Source of the DNA: Variovorax sp. JS1663
GTDB lineage: Bacteria; Pseudomonadota; Gammaproteobacteria; Burkholderiales; Burkholderiaceae_C
Length of the DNA: 64,000 nucleotides
NCBI RefSeq assembly: GCF_002157355.1
Contig: NZ_LYMK01000001.1
Span: 124,001-188,000, forward strand
Reading direction: 5' to 3'
Position 1 is the stretch's first letter; every line of letters begins with the position of its first letter. The notes under the pieces are model-generated. The model saw only the letters and a list, made by a program, of their open reading frames with translations, had not been told where the DNA came from and ran no database searches. Positions 52,814-62,195 of this stretch are shown in pieces. The translations under genes and the position numbers were made by a program.

Positions 52814-55735
52814 ATGAGCGACACGCACTTTGACGCGGGGCCGAGCGCGCCCGGTCGGCGCTATGTCGCGCTGCTGTTTGCCGACCTTTCGCATTCGACC
52901 GAGCTGGCCGGCGCGATGGAGGCCGAGGACTATGCGGCGCTGCTCGCGGCGCTGCGCAACGTCTACCAGGAAGCGATCCCGAAGCACGGCGGCGTGGTCG
53001 TGCGGGTCCAGGGCGACGGCCTTCTGGCCATGTTCGGCTATCCGCACACCCGCGAGGACGACGGGCGCCGCGCGGTGGATGCGGCACTGGACCTGCACCA
53101 GAGCGTGCGCGAGCTGCGCCTCGCGCTGCCCGCCGGCCGCTCGCTCAGCCTGCACAGCGGTGTCCATTCGGGGCTGGTGCTGATCGGCGCGGGCGACATC
53201 GAGCGCGGCCGCTTCGAGTTGCTCGGGCCCGTGCCCCACATTGCGGCGCGGCTGTCGGAGGCGGCCGGGCCGCACGAGATCCTGGTCAGCGAGGAGACTC
53301 TGGGGCCGGCGAGCCGCTTCTTCAGCACCGGCCCGCCGCGCCAGTTGCAGATGAAGGGCCGGGACGCGCCCCTGCTGGCCCATCCCGTGGCTGCCCGCGC
53401 CGACGATGCCGTGCGCGCCGAGGCCCGCGCGCGGCACGGCATGTCGCCCTTCGTCGGCCGCGCGGCCGAGCTCGACCTGCTGGAGCAGCGGCTGGCCGAA
53501 GCGATGTCCGGCAAGCCCCGCTCGGTCGCCATCGCCGCGGCCGCGGGGATGGGCAAGACGCGGCTGATCGAGCAGTTCCTGCGCCGGGCCGCGGCGCGGG
53601 GCTGCCGGATCCTGCGCGGTTATTGCGAAAGCGATCTCGGCGCCGTGCCACTCCAGCCCTTTCGCCAGATGCTGCAATCGACGGGTGCCGAGGCGCCGCC
53701 CGAGGCGGCCGAGGACTTCACGCGCTGGATCGCCCGCCTGGCAGAGACGCAGCCCACGGTGGTGTTCGTCGACGATTGGCACTGGGCCGACGATGCGTCG
53801 AAGCAGGTGCTCGCCGCATTGCGCCGGCTCGCCGGCCGCCGCCTGCTGGTGATGCTTTCCACGCGCCTCGCCGCGCACGACGAGGCGATCGCGGCGGCGG
53901 CGCAGACGATCCCGCTCGCGCCGCTCACCCCGGATGAGGCGGCCCAGGCCATCGCCGCCCGCCTGCCCGGCACGGATCCCTTCGTCGCCGCGGAGATCGC
54001 CCGTCACGCGGGCGGCAACCCGCTGTTCATCGAGGAGCTGTGCCATTCGGCGGCGCTGGGCGGCAGCGGCCTGCGTCCGGGCCGCCTGCACGGGGGCGCA
54101 GGTTGGCTGGACCAGTTGGTCGAGTCGCGCGTCCAGCGCCTGCCGCCGGCGCAGATCGAGCTGGTGCGCGTGGCCGCAGTGATCGGCAACGTCGTCCCCG
54201 CGTGGCTGCTCTCGTCGATCACCGGCCATGGCGAGGACAGCCCGGCGGTCCGGGGCCTGGCCGAGCAGGACTTCGTGTTTCCCGGCGAGCATGCCGGCAC
54301 GCTGCGCTTCAAGCACGGCATCACGCGCGACATCATCTACGAGTCCGTCGGGCTGCATGCGAGGCAACAGCTGCATCGGCGCATCGCCCAGGCGATCCAG
54401 CAGCAGAGTGCGGCCGCGGCGCAGGAGGAGGCGCTGGCCTGTCACTTCGATGCCGGCGGCGATGCCGCGCAGGCCGCGCACTACGCCGAACTCGCGGGCG
54501 ACAAGGCCCTGGCGGCATCGGCGCTGGACCGCGCCCGCGCGCAGTACCGCGCCGCCCTGGCCGCGCTCGACCGGCTGCCGCCGTCGGCCGAGGGCGCGCG
54601 GCGCTGGGTCGCCATCGTGCAGCGGCTCGGCCTGGTGTGCGTCTACGACCCGCTGCGCAGCGAGCTCGCGCTGTCCCGTCGCGCGCTTCATCTGGCCGAG
54701 CAGTTCGGCGACGCCGCGACCGTCGCGCGGGCGCGCTACTGGCACGCCTACATCAGCTACTCCCTCGGCGAGGCGCGCGCGGCCATCGCCCATGGTGAGC
54801 GCGCGCTGGCCGAGGCCGAGGCCGCCGGCGAGGCGCGTCTGGCGACCCAGATCGTCGCCACCCTGGGCGAAACCCATGCCACGGCCGCGCAGTACGGCCC
54901 GGCGCTCGAATTGCTCGACCGGGCCATCGCCATCAAGCGCAGCCATCGCAGCGGCCGGCACACCAACGTCGGCCTGGCCTTCTCGCTGGTCTGCCGGGCC
55001 TACGTGCTCGGCGACCGCGGCCTGTTCGCGCAGGCGCACGAATGCTTCGACGAGGCGCTGGCCTGCATCGGCGACGTCACGCACGAGATCGCCGCCACCA
55101 CGCACGGATGGCGCAGCGCCGTGCTGCTGTGGCAGGGCCGCTGGCGCGAGGCGCGCGAGGCGGCGCGCGAATCCGGCCGCATCGCCGAAGCCACGCGCAG
55201 CCTGTCGCAGCTGTCGATCGCGCGTGCGATCGGCGCCCATGCAGACTGGATGCTCGAGCGCGACCCGCGTGCGGTGCAGGCGATCGTCGAGGCCACGGCC
55301 TGGCTCGCGCCGCGCGAAAGCGGCCTGTTCCGCTCGCTCAACTACGGCTGGCTGGCCGAGGGTCTGATCGGGGTCGGCCGCCGGGACGAAGGCCGCCACA
55401 ACGCAGCACTGGCATTGCGGCGCGCCCGCGAGCGCGACCTGCTCGGCGTGGCCATGACCTACCGCGCGCTGGCGCGGGACGCCGCGGCGCGCCGGCCCGA
55501 TGCCGCGCGCCGCTACATCGAACGGGCCTACGCGACGGCCCGCGCGCGCGACTCGGCGCACGAGCTCGCCGTCACGCAGCTGTGCGAGGCGGAGATCGCG
55601 CTGCAGCAGGGGCAGGCCCCGCGCGCCTTCGCGCTGCTCGACAAGGCGGCCGCCGCCTTCGACGCGATGTTCATGGCGTGGCACCTCCGGGAGGCGGTCG
55701 GCTTGCGCGATCGAGCCAGTCGGCGCGCGGGGTGA
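52814..55735 (+). CDS. Class III adenylate/guanylate cyclase-AAA ATPase-TPR regulator
   Basis: 973 residues from ATG 52814. Cyclase domain at about 16-190: metal Asp 24 in LFADLSHSTE and Asp 68 in VQGDGLLAMFG, with FELLGPVPHIAARL as the nucleotide-binding end. Then a STAND-type ATPase with IAAAAGMGKTRLIEQF (Walker A) and VVFVDDWHWADDAS (Walker B), and a helical TPR-like C-terminal half rich in Ala/Arg. Such proteins are common in proteobacteria and actinobacteria; inputs and outputs are unknown. No HTH is visible at the C-terminus. It overlaps the 3' end of the opposite gene by 65 bases. Confidence 0.88.
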   Translation: MSDTHFDAGPSAPGRRYVALLFADLSHSTELAGAMEAEDYAALLAALRNVYQEAIPKHGGVVVRVQGDGLLAMFGYPHTREDDGRRAVDAALDLHQSVRELRLALPAGRSLSLHSGVHSGLVLIGAGDIERGRFELLGPVPHIAARLSEAAGPHEILVSEETLGPASRFFSTGPPRQLQMKGRDAPLLAHPVAARADDAVRAEARARHGMSPFVGRAAELDLLEQRLAEAMSGKPRSVAIAAAAGMGKTRLIEQFLRRAAARGCRILRGYCESDLGAVPLQPFRQMLQSTGAEAPPEAAEDFTRWIARLAETQPTVVFVDDWHWADDASKQVLAALRRLAGRRLLVMLSTRLAAHDEAIAAAAQTIPLAPLTPDEAAQAIAARLPGTDPFVAAEIARHAGGNPLFIEELCHSAALGGSGLRPGRLHGGAGWLDQLVESRVQRLPPAQIELVRVAAVIGNVVPAWLLSSITGHGEDSPAVRGLAEQDFVFPGEHAGTLRFKHGITRDIIYESVGLHARQQLHRRIAQAIQQQSAAAAQEEALACHFDAGGDAAQAAHYAELAGDKALAASALDRARAQYRAALAALDRLPPSAEGARRWVAIVQRLGLVCVYDPLRSELALSRRALHLAEQFGDAATVARARYWHAYISYSLGEARAAIAHGERALAEAEAAGEARLATQIVATLGETHATAAQYGPALELLDRAIAIKRSHRSGRHTNVGLAFSLVCRAYVLGDRGLFAQAHECFDEALACIGDVTHEIAATTHGWRSAVLLWQGRWREAREAARESGRIAEATRSLSQLSIARAIGAHADWMLERDPRAVQAIVEATAWLAPRESGLFRSLNYGWLAEGLIGVGRRDEGRHNAALALRRARERDLLGVAMTYRALARDAAARRPDAARRYIERAYATARARDSAHELAVTQLCEAEIALQQGQAPRAFALLDKAAAAFDAMFMAWHLREAVGLRDRASRRAG

Positions 55736-58700
55736 GCATCAGCAGCACCGGCGACCCGGTCGGCCGCAGCGTGCCGGCCTGGAGCAGGCCGGCGATCAGG
55801 CCCAGCATCACGCCGACGCCCATGCCGTAGCCGGGGCAGGCGTGCTCGGTCTTGATGGGACTCTCCGGGTCCCGGCTGCCGCCGAACATCATCTCGTCGG
55901 GCGTCGCGCTGTCGGTCAGGGCCGAGGCGATGCCGAGGATCAGGCGCTGGTCGTCGCCCGGCTCGCCCTCTTCGGCGCCGACCACCTGGCCGCCCTCGAC
56001 CGGGCAGCGCCACAGCATCTCCGGCACCGGACGCTTGCGCATCGTCGCCATCAGCGGCCCGCGCAGCGCTGCGCGGGCGCGCAGGTACGGGTCGTTGCCG
56101 TCGACCCGCACATCGGCCAGCCGGCGCTGGCAGGTCCACAGCGTCTTGTCGTCGACCCAGCTGTCCATGGTGCGCAGGAAGTTGCCGTACACCGTCGGCG
56201 GGAAGCCGAGCAGCACGCCGGCGATGCTGTTGGCGACGATGTCGTCGAGTTTCGCCGGGTCGATGTCCTTCACCTGCGTCAGGTCGTCCCTGATCTTCGT
56301 TGCCAGGGGGCCGAGCTCGCGGCCGGAGCGCAGCCAGTCCTGGACGGCTCGAAGGGCGACCGGGCCCTGGGTCCGGCCCGCCTCGGCCACCTGTTCCCTG
56401 GGATGCGGCGTGAAGACGTAAGGGGAGGCCGACAGCGGATTGCCGGGGCAGCGCGGAGGTTGAGGATTGCCCTCGACGCGGCCGCCGGCGACCATGAAGG
56501 CGGTTCCACCCGATTGGCGCAGCACCGCGTCGGGTTCGGGCAGCCCGACCCACTTCGTGCACAGGCCGGCCAGCACCCTTTCAGCGAGCGCGATCAGGTC
56601 CACCGACACCCGGATGGAGCCGTCCGGGTTGCGCTGCTGCAGTGGCAGGACCTTGCGCAGCGCGTCCATCACCAGCGGCATGGTGGCCTCGAAGGCCTCC
56701 CGCTCGCCGATGGCATCGATGGCCGCATTGACCGCGGGCGACTGGACCGCATGGCCGCCGTGCCTGTCCATGCCGAGGTAGTTGTGGCCGATCGATTTCT
56801 GCATCCGAAGGCCGTAGCCTTGCGCGGAGTAGAGCCCGTCCTTGTTCTGCAGCACATCCAGCACGCCCGGCGCACCCGGCACACCCTCCTGCCTGCCGAT
56901 CAGCACACCGTAGGAAGGTGCGGGCAGCCGGCCGTCCGGCTGGCTGCGCACATAGGCCCAGAGCGCGCGCGCCGGCGAGCGCTCGCGGTCGGTGTCCTCG
57001 AGCAGCCGCCGCCAGCCCTCGCGCTCGCTCGGCAAGGGTGCCGGTGCGCCGGGTGCGATGGCGGATGCGGGGACCGGCGCGCAGAACTCGGTCAACATGC
57101 CCAGCGCCTTCAGCGACGGGACGAACAGGTACATGCCCCATTCGAGCGTGACGAAGGGCGCATCGCCCAGGTCCACGCGGGCCACCCGGTTCTGCGCGTC
57201 GATGTAGCGGAAGGTCCGCTTCTCGCCCGGCTGCGGCACGGCCAGGAAGGGATCGGCCTGCGACGAGGACACGCCGGAGCTGTTGCCGCCGGCGATCCAG
57301 CGCTGGAGGATCTCGAACTGCTCGGCCAGGTTGGCGCAGTAGGCCATGAAGACGATGCCGCGCTCGCTGCCCGCATCGGTGCCGCGCGGTCCGTAGGACA
57401 TGCCGCGGCGCAGGATGCGCGGCATGCCGGGCCGTCCGTCGCGCGGATTGACGCGGCGCGCATGCGAATGGAAGGGGCACTGCAGGCCCTCGCCGTCGCC
57501 GGCATAGTCGAAGTCGTTGCGCGTCGGGCCGCCGTCGGTCGAAACCAAGGGCGTGCCGTTCTGGTGCCGGCCCATCATGCGCGCGAGCAGTGCCCTCTTC
57601 TTCGCTTCCGCCGTGTCGCCGGCCAGCCCCGCCTGGCCGAAATGCCTGTCCAGGGCCGCCGTCAGCCGATCGACATGCTGGCGCAGCTTGCGAACGACGA
57701 GGAAGCTGCCGTTGAAGATCAGCGGGTTCTCCGAGTCTTCCCAGGTCCCGTCGTCCTGGCTGCTGGGGTAACCCAGGCACAGGTCACCCGGCGGGATCTC
57801 GTCGCGCTGCAGCAGGGTGGGCGTAACGCCCTTGATGCCGGGCTGGCTGAACCCGTCGAGGAAGCCGAAGTGCTCGCGTGGCATCTGGCCTTCGCGGTGG
57901 CTGCGCATCGGCTGCACGGCCACCACCTGCAGGCCGCACGTCTCCGGGTCCAGCTTCTCCACTTCGGCGGCGAGCACGGGATGCAGCCCGGGGCCGGCCT
58001 GCGCGGGATCCGTATCCGTCATCCGCAGCATGAGCACCACGTGCACCGTGTTCAGGTCGACCCGGTCGGCCTTGTCGACCTCCAGCTTCTCGTTGCACCG
58101 TTCGGGACGGGGCCAGTAGTCCGGGTGGTTGCTGCGCACGTCGCCGAGCAGTCCGGCCCGGGCTTCCATGCCGTCCATGAATTCCTGCGGCAAGGCGTCG
58201 AGCCGTTCGGCCGGAATCCCCAGCGCGCGCAAGCCGGGATAGCTGAAGGCCAGCGTGCGGCGGATCCCGCCTGCGGCCCCCGCGCCGTGGGCGCTGACGG
58301 GAAGGGCCTGCAACCAGGCCGCCGCCTGTCCGGGTCGGCCCACCACCTGCATCAGCACCAGGCAGCCATGCGTCACCGTAGTGTCGCTCTCGACGATGCC
58401 GGCCTGCAGTCCGGCCGGGTCGAGCTTCTTTTCTTCCGGCGCCGCATCGTCTGCGAGCGCTTCCTTGCTGGTGAACCAGGCCAGCTCGTCCTGCGCCGCT
58501 CCGGCAATGGGCTTCCAGCGTGGCGAATCCTTGAGCCCCAGGTCCAGCAACGCGGCGAAGTCCTGGAGGATCTCCCGCGTGAAGCGCAGCAGGATCCGCT
58601 TCTCTTCGCCGGGGAAGAGCGCCGACAGTCGATACAGGCCCTTGAGCGCGCGCATCGAGGTGGACACCGCCGGCCCCGGGTCGCGTGCCGCCGCCGCGAG

Positions 58701-59324
58701 TGCATCCTTGACCTGCGCCTTGAGCGGCGCGACCGCGAAGGCGGCGATGCGCCGGTCCGCCTCGACCGGGTCCGCCGTCTCGCGCTGGATGCGCTCGATG
58801 CGCTCGTGGTACTGCTGGTCGCCCAGGGTCAGCGTCGTGTCGGCATAGAGCAGGCCGGCCGATTGCTCGTTGTCGCGCACCCAGCGGCAATAGGTGTCGA
58901 AGCTCGACCTGCGCGAATATGGGTAGCCATCGCAGTGGCAGAACAGGGTGTCCAGCAGCGGGCCCAGGTCGCGGTAGATGACCCGCATGTAGGGCTCCCA
59001 TCCGCCATCGAAGGTCACGTTCAGCGACAGGCGGTACCCGCCGCCGGGGCTGGCCGTTGCCCCGCCGGATTTCTCCGGCGGAACGACCACGTAGCGGAAG
59101 CTGCGGATGATGCCGAAGCGCCCGATGGCGTCGGGGAACGGCGGCTGAAACAGCGTCGCCTCGCGCAGGTTCTGGCGCGCTTCGTTCAGCGCGTCGAGCA
59201 GCCGGTGCAGCCGATCCACGTAGGTCATGGTCTCGAAGCCCGGGACGAAGCCCGGCTTGACCGGTGCCAGCACGGCGAGGTTGGTGACGCCGCCGAGTTC
59301 AGCGCCCTTGATCTTGGTTCGCAT
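55671..59324 (-). CDS. DyP-type peroxidase fused to a cytochrome P450-like domain
   Basis: 1217 residues from ATG 59324 (AAAGG eight bases upstream). Residues 1-310 form an unassigned domain. About 315-745 is a DyP-type heme peroxidase: AFSYPGLRALGIP, FGFLDGFSQPGIKG (Asp 490), FNGSFLVVRKLRQ, LQCPFHSHARRVNPRDG (proximal His about 621), RILRRGMSYG (distal Arg). About 790-1200 is P450-like, with SIGHNYLGMD, an I-helix-like ANSIAGVLLGFPPT and the Cys-ligand loop TEHACPGYGMGVG (Cys 1163). No acid-alcohol pair in the I-helix and no clear ExxR are seen. It resembles the peroxidase-P450 logic of fungal Ppo oxylipin enzymes but with a DyP module. Probably co-transcribed with the membrane protein upstream. 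Confidence 0.85.
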   Translation of the reverse strand: MRTKIKGAELGGVTNLAVLAPVKPGFVPGFETMTYVDRLHRLLDALNEARQNLREATLFQPPFPDAIGRFGIIRSFRYVVVPPEKSGGATASPGGGYRLSLNVTFDGGWEPYMRVIYRDLGPLLDTLFCHCDGYPYSRRSSFDTYCRWVRDNEQSAGLLYADTTLTLGDQQYHERIERIQRETADPVEADRRIAAFAVAPLKAQVKDALAAAARDPGPAVSTSMRALKGLYRLSALFPGEEKRILLRFTREILQDFAALLDLGLKDSPRWKPIAGAAQDELAWFTSKEALADDAAPEEKKLDPAGLQAGIVESDTTVTHGCLVLMQVVGRPGQAAAWLQALPVSAHGAGAAGGIRRTLAFSYPGLRALGIPAERLDALPQEFMDGMEARAGLLGDVRSNHPDYWPRPERCNEKLEVDKADRVDLNTVHVVLMLRMTDTDPAQAGPGLHPVLAAEVEKLDPETCGLQVVAVQPMRSHREGQMPREHFGFLDGFSQPGIKGVTPTLLQRDEIPPGDLCLGYPSSQDDGTWEDSENPLIFNGSFLVVRKLRQHVDRLTAALDRHFGQAGLAGDTAEAKKRALLARMMGRHQNGTPLVSTDGGPTRNDFDYAGDGEGLQCPFHSHARRVNPRDGRPGMPRILRRGMSYGPRGTDAGSERGIVFMAYCANLAEQFEILQRWIAGGNSSGVSSSQADPFLAVPQPGEKRTFRYIDAQNRVARVDLGDAPFVTLEWGMYLFVPSLKALGMLTEFCAPVPASAIAPGAPAPLPSEREGWRRLLEDTDRERSPARALWAYVRSQPDGRLPAPSYGVLIGRQEGVPGAPGVLDVLQNKDGLYSAQGYGLRMQKSIGHNYLGMDRHGGHAVQSPAVNAAIDAIGEREAFEATMPLVMDALRKVLPLQQRNPDGSIRVSVDLIALAERVLAGLCTKWVGLPEPDAVLRQSGGTAFMVAGGRVEGNPQPPRCPGNPLSASPYVFTPHPREQVAEAGRTQGPVALRAVQDWLRSGRELGPLATKIRDDLTQVKDIDPAKLDDIVANSIAGVLLGFPPTVYGNFLRTMDSWVDDKTLWTCQRRLADVRVDGNDPYLRARAALRGPLMATMRKRPVPEMLWRCPVEGGQVVGAEEGEPGDDQRLILGIASALTDSATPDEMMFGGSRDPESPIKTEHACPGYGMGVGVMLGLIAGLLQAGTLRPTGSPVLLMLTPRADWLDRASRPPPGGATP

Positions 59325-59379
59325 GGGGTGGCCCTTTCTCCTCCAGTGGGACCGGACCGGCCGAAGCGCCGGCCGGCTG

Positions 59380-60243
59380 CTACAGCTTCTGGCTTGCCGC
59401 GATGCCGGCGCCGCCGCGTCTTCCGCCGATGCCGGGCGGTGTGCCGTCCGCCGCGGGTGCCGCGCGCCGCTGAATGGCGTGCGCCGCGGCATCCGCGGGG
59501 TTCGTCTCCAGCTGGGACAGCGAGAGCTCACGGCTCTTGATGGCCCAATAGATCCCGAAGGTGACGATGCCGGCCGCTTCGACGAAGAAGACCCAGTGCG
59601 TCGCCTTTCCCAGCAGGAGCGCCGCCAGGAAGCCCGGGATGGGGAACACCACCATCCCGATCGCCACGAGCCGGTAGAGGCGTCGATACTTCGCCGCGTC
59701 CTGGCCGACGGGGAGGTAGTCCAGGGTCTTCGAGGCGCAGAACCACGCGACCACGGCCAGCAGCATGAACAGGGTGATGGCCGCGATGTAGTGCACCGGC
59801 CAGGGCGGGGCGGCGGCCCATGCATGGATCGCCGGGCACATCTTGAACAGTGCCGCAACCCGCTCGTCCGTCAACGCCTCCGCGTGCGTGAGGCGCTCGG
59901 GATAGATCGCCACGAGCGCGGCGCAGATGCCGGCCGCGTTCAGCAGGTAGTTCTCCAGCGTGGTGATGCCCTTGTACAGGTACAGCCCGACGCCGATGGC
60001 GAAGAGGAAGCCGACGAAGAGGGTGCGCATCGGGAAGGACGCGCATTGCTCCACGGCCCCGGCCGCCCAGAAGTAGGCGCTCATCGAAGGCTGCAGGTCC
60101 AGGCCGTGGCGCAGCTTGCCGTAGACATACAGGACCAGCGGGAACGCGAACGCCAGCACGGCGAGGCCCATGCGCAGCGAGAAGTAGGTTTGCGAAAAGT
60201 GCTTGAGGAGCTCTCGGGGGTCCTTGGGAGGCTGCACGTTCAT
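59380..60243 (-). CDS. Polytopic membrane protein upstream of the DyP-P450 gene
   Basis: 287 residues from ATG 60243 (CAGGAG seven bases before); longer starts have no support. About six hydrophobic segments: LAVLAFAFPLVLYVYG, TLFVGFLFAIGVGLYLY, YLLNAAGICAALVAIY, YIAAITLFMLLAVVAWF, LVAIGMVVFPIPGFLAALLLG, WVFFVEAAGIVTFGIYWAI. The C-terminus is Ala/Gly-rich and cytoplasmic in prediction. I do not recognise the family. The stop is 55 bases before the fusion enzyme's start, so the two are probably one operon and the protein might anchor or supply it. Confidence 0.8.
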   Translation of the reverse strand: MNVQPPKDPRELLKHFSQTYFSLRMGLAVLAFAFPLVLYVYGKLRHGLDLQPSMSAYFWAAGAVEQCASFPMRTLFVGFLFAIGVGLYLYKGITTLENYLLNAAGICAALVAIYPERLTHAEALTDERVAALFKMCPAIHAWAAAPPWPVHYIAAITLFMLLAVVAWFCASKTLDYLPVGQDAAKYRRLYRLVAIGMVVFPIPGFLAALLLGKATHWVFFVEAAGIVTFGIYWAIKSRELSLSQLETNPADAAAHAIQRRAAPAADGTPPGIGGRRGGAGIAASQKL

Positions 60244-60352
60244 CGGGCTCTCCTGACGCGGGTGGGGTGCGACAGACTGCCGCAAGAGGGCCCTGGCCGC
60301 CATCCCCCATCTGATGGATGCACCGGGGGAAGCCGGTTTGCGCCCCGCGCCT

Positions 60353-61273
60353 TCAGCCGTGCAGCGTCCCGAAGCGCCAGGCGATGCGCATCCGCATGCC
60401 TTGTCCCTGCGCCAGCGTGTGCAGCCCCGGCCGGCCTTCGAGGTGGAAGGCATCGATGGGCTGCGTGATCGGCTCGAAGCAGAAGGCCGGCCCTTCGGCC
60501 GGGCGGTACATCAGGCAGTAGTGCGCCGCCGCGCCGCCGTCCTTGTCGAAGTCCGGCATGTCCATCTGCAACTGCAACCCTTGCTCGGGCCATTCGATGC
60601 GCGCCTGCCCGCCCCAGCCTGTGTAGGCGTTGTCGACGAGGCTGCCGAAGGCCGGCGCGCCCCGTGCCAGGTCCCAATCCTCCGGGATGTGCTCGGTATG
60701 GCCGGTCGGCAACGGGTCGGCGCCGCTGAGCCATACGCCTCGCACCGGCGCGACGATGCGCGTGCCGGCCGTGCGCGGGAACCAGGGATGCACGCCGAGT
60801 CCATAGGGCAACGGTGCCGGGCCCAGATGCTGCACCTCGAGCGTCTGCTCGAGCCCGTCGTCGACCAGGCGGAAGTGCTGGGCCGCGCGGTACGCGTAGG
60901 GGTTGCCGTCGAAGTGCCGCGATTCGAGCATCATCGTCGCCGCGTCCTCGGCGTGGCGCGCCAGCTGCCAGGCCTGCAGCCACCCGTCGCCGTGGATCGG
61001 GTAGGGCTCGCCGGCGCGGTTGGGGCGCACCGGGTGGAATTCGCCCGCCTCCACGAAGCCGCCGCCGCTGATGCGGTTCGACCACGGCACCATGGGGAAG
61101 GAGGCCGTGCGATAGAGATCGCTGCTGCCGTCCCAGGGACGCCACAGATCGAGCGGCCCTTCGGCGCGCGCCAGCTGCCAGGCCGCCACGCTGCCGCCGA
61201 GCGTGGGCACCAGGCCCAGGCGCTGCGTGCCGCGCTGCAGCCAGACGGTCCGGTGGGCCGATGAGGTCGTCAT
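60353..61273 (-). CDS. Aldose 1-epimerase (mutarotase) family protein
   Basis: 306 residues. FPMVPWSNRISGG, HGDGWLQAWQ (catalytic His) and LGVHPWFPRT are family markers, with FCFEPITQPIDAFH near the end carrying the catalytic Glu. It interconverts alpha and beta sugar anomers before oxidation. The gene ends 109 bases before the membrane protein's start and follows the lactonase gene by one base. Confidence 0.92.
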   Translation of the reverse strand: MTTSSAHRTVWLQRGTQRLGLVPTLGGSVAAWQLARAEGPLDLWRPWDGSSDLYRTASFPMVPWSNRISGGGFVEAGEFHPVRPNRAGEPYPIHGDGWLQAWQLARHAEDAATMMLESRHFDGNPYAYRAAQHFRLVDDGLEQTLEVQHLGPAPLPYGLGVHPWFPRTAGTRIVAPVRGVWLSGADPLPTGHTEHIPEDWDLARGAPAFGSLVDNAYTGWGGQARIEWPEQGLQLQMDMPDFDKDGGAAAHYCLMYRPAEGPAFCFEPITQPIDAFHLEGRPGLHTLAQGQGMRMRIAWRFGTLHG

Positions 61274-61274
61274 C

Positions 61275-62195
61275 TCAACCGGCGAAGCGGAAGGCCGGCA
61301 GGCCGGGGCTGTCGACCTCGACCGCGAACAGCCCGCCAGCGAGCGGCTCGGCCGCCAACTGGGTTTCGTCCAGCCCGACCTTCGCCGAGCTGATGTAGAG
61401 CGTGCGCAGCTCGGGACCGCCGAAGGCGCAGTTCGTGACCTGGCTCACGGGCAGTTCGATGCGGGCCAGTTCTTCGCCGCTCGACGGATCGTGGCAGCTC
61501 ACGCAGCTCCCGGCCCAGTGCGCGACCCAGATGCGGCCGGCGGCATCGGTCGTCATGCCGTCGGGCAGCCCGTCGCCGCGCGCGAAGCGCAGCCACAGCC
61601 TGCGATGCGCGAGCGTGCCCTGCCCGGGATCGAAGTCGTAGGCATGGATCGCACCCTTCACCGTGTCGTTGAAGTACAGGGTGCGGCCATCGAGCGACCA
61701 GGTCGGTCCGTTCGTCACGGCGAAGCCGCTGTCGTGCCGGCTGCAGCGGCCGTCGGGGTCGAGGCGGTACAGCGAACCGGTCGGGGCGATGCAGTCGAAG
61801 TCCATCGTGCCGGCCCAGAAGCGTCCCTTCGCGTCGCACTTGCCGTCGTTGAAGCGGTTGGCGGGCTGGTCCGGCTCGGGCTGCTGCAGCCATTGCGGTC
61901 GGGCGTTCGGTGTGGCCGGGTCGAAGAAGGCGAAGCCGCGGCGCAGCGTCACCGCCAGGCCGGGCGCCGACGCCCGTTCAGCCAGCGCCGAGATCTCCTC
62001 CTCGAACTGCCATTCGGCCTGCGCGCCGGTGGCGGGGTCGAGGCGGTACAGCCGCTTTTCCAGGATGTCGACCCAGTACAGCGCCTGCTCGCGCACCGAC
62101 CACATCAGCCCTTCGCCCAAGCTGGCGCCCGCAGGCCGGATGCAGCGGGGCAGGCCCTCGACGCGCGGGGCGGGAATGCTCGAAGAGGGGTTCAA
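61275..62195 (-). CDS. SMP-30/gluconolactonase family sugar lactonase
   Basis: 306 residues from TTG 62195, chosen because GGAG lies six bases before; ATG 62261 lacks a ribosome site and would fall in the AT-rich promoter. The six-bladed propeller has metal ligands in GASLGEGLMWS (Glu), RFNDGKCDAKGRFWAGTMD (Asn) and GLPDGMTTDAAGRIWVA (Asp). It hydrolyses an aldonolactone produced by the divergently encoded sugar dehydrogenase. Confidence 0.9.
   Translation of the reverse strand: MNPSSSIPAPRVEGLPRCIRPAGASLGEGLMWSVREQALYWVDILEKRLYRLDPATGAQAEWQFEEEISALAERASAPGLAVTLRRGFAFFDPATPNARPQWLQQPEPDQPANRFNDGKCDAKGRFWAGTMDFDCIAPTGSLYRLDPDGRCSRHDSGFAVTNGPTWSLDGRTLYFNDTVKGAIHAYDFDPGQGTLAHRRLWLRFARGDGLPDGMTTDAAGRIWVAHWAGSCVSCHDPSSGEELARIELPVSQVTNCAFGGPELRTLYISSAKVGLDETQLAAEPLAGGLFAVEVDSPGLPAFRFAG

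Noticed and set aside
55500..59540. 1346-residue plus-strand frame opposite the DyP-P450 gene
   Set aside because: Arg/His/Gln-rich shadow frame with no start signal; the minus frame contains conserved heme-protein motifs in order.
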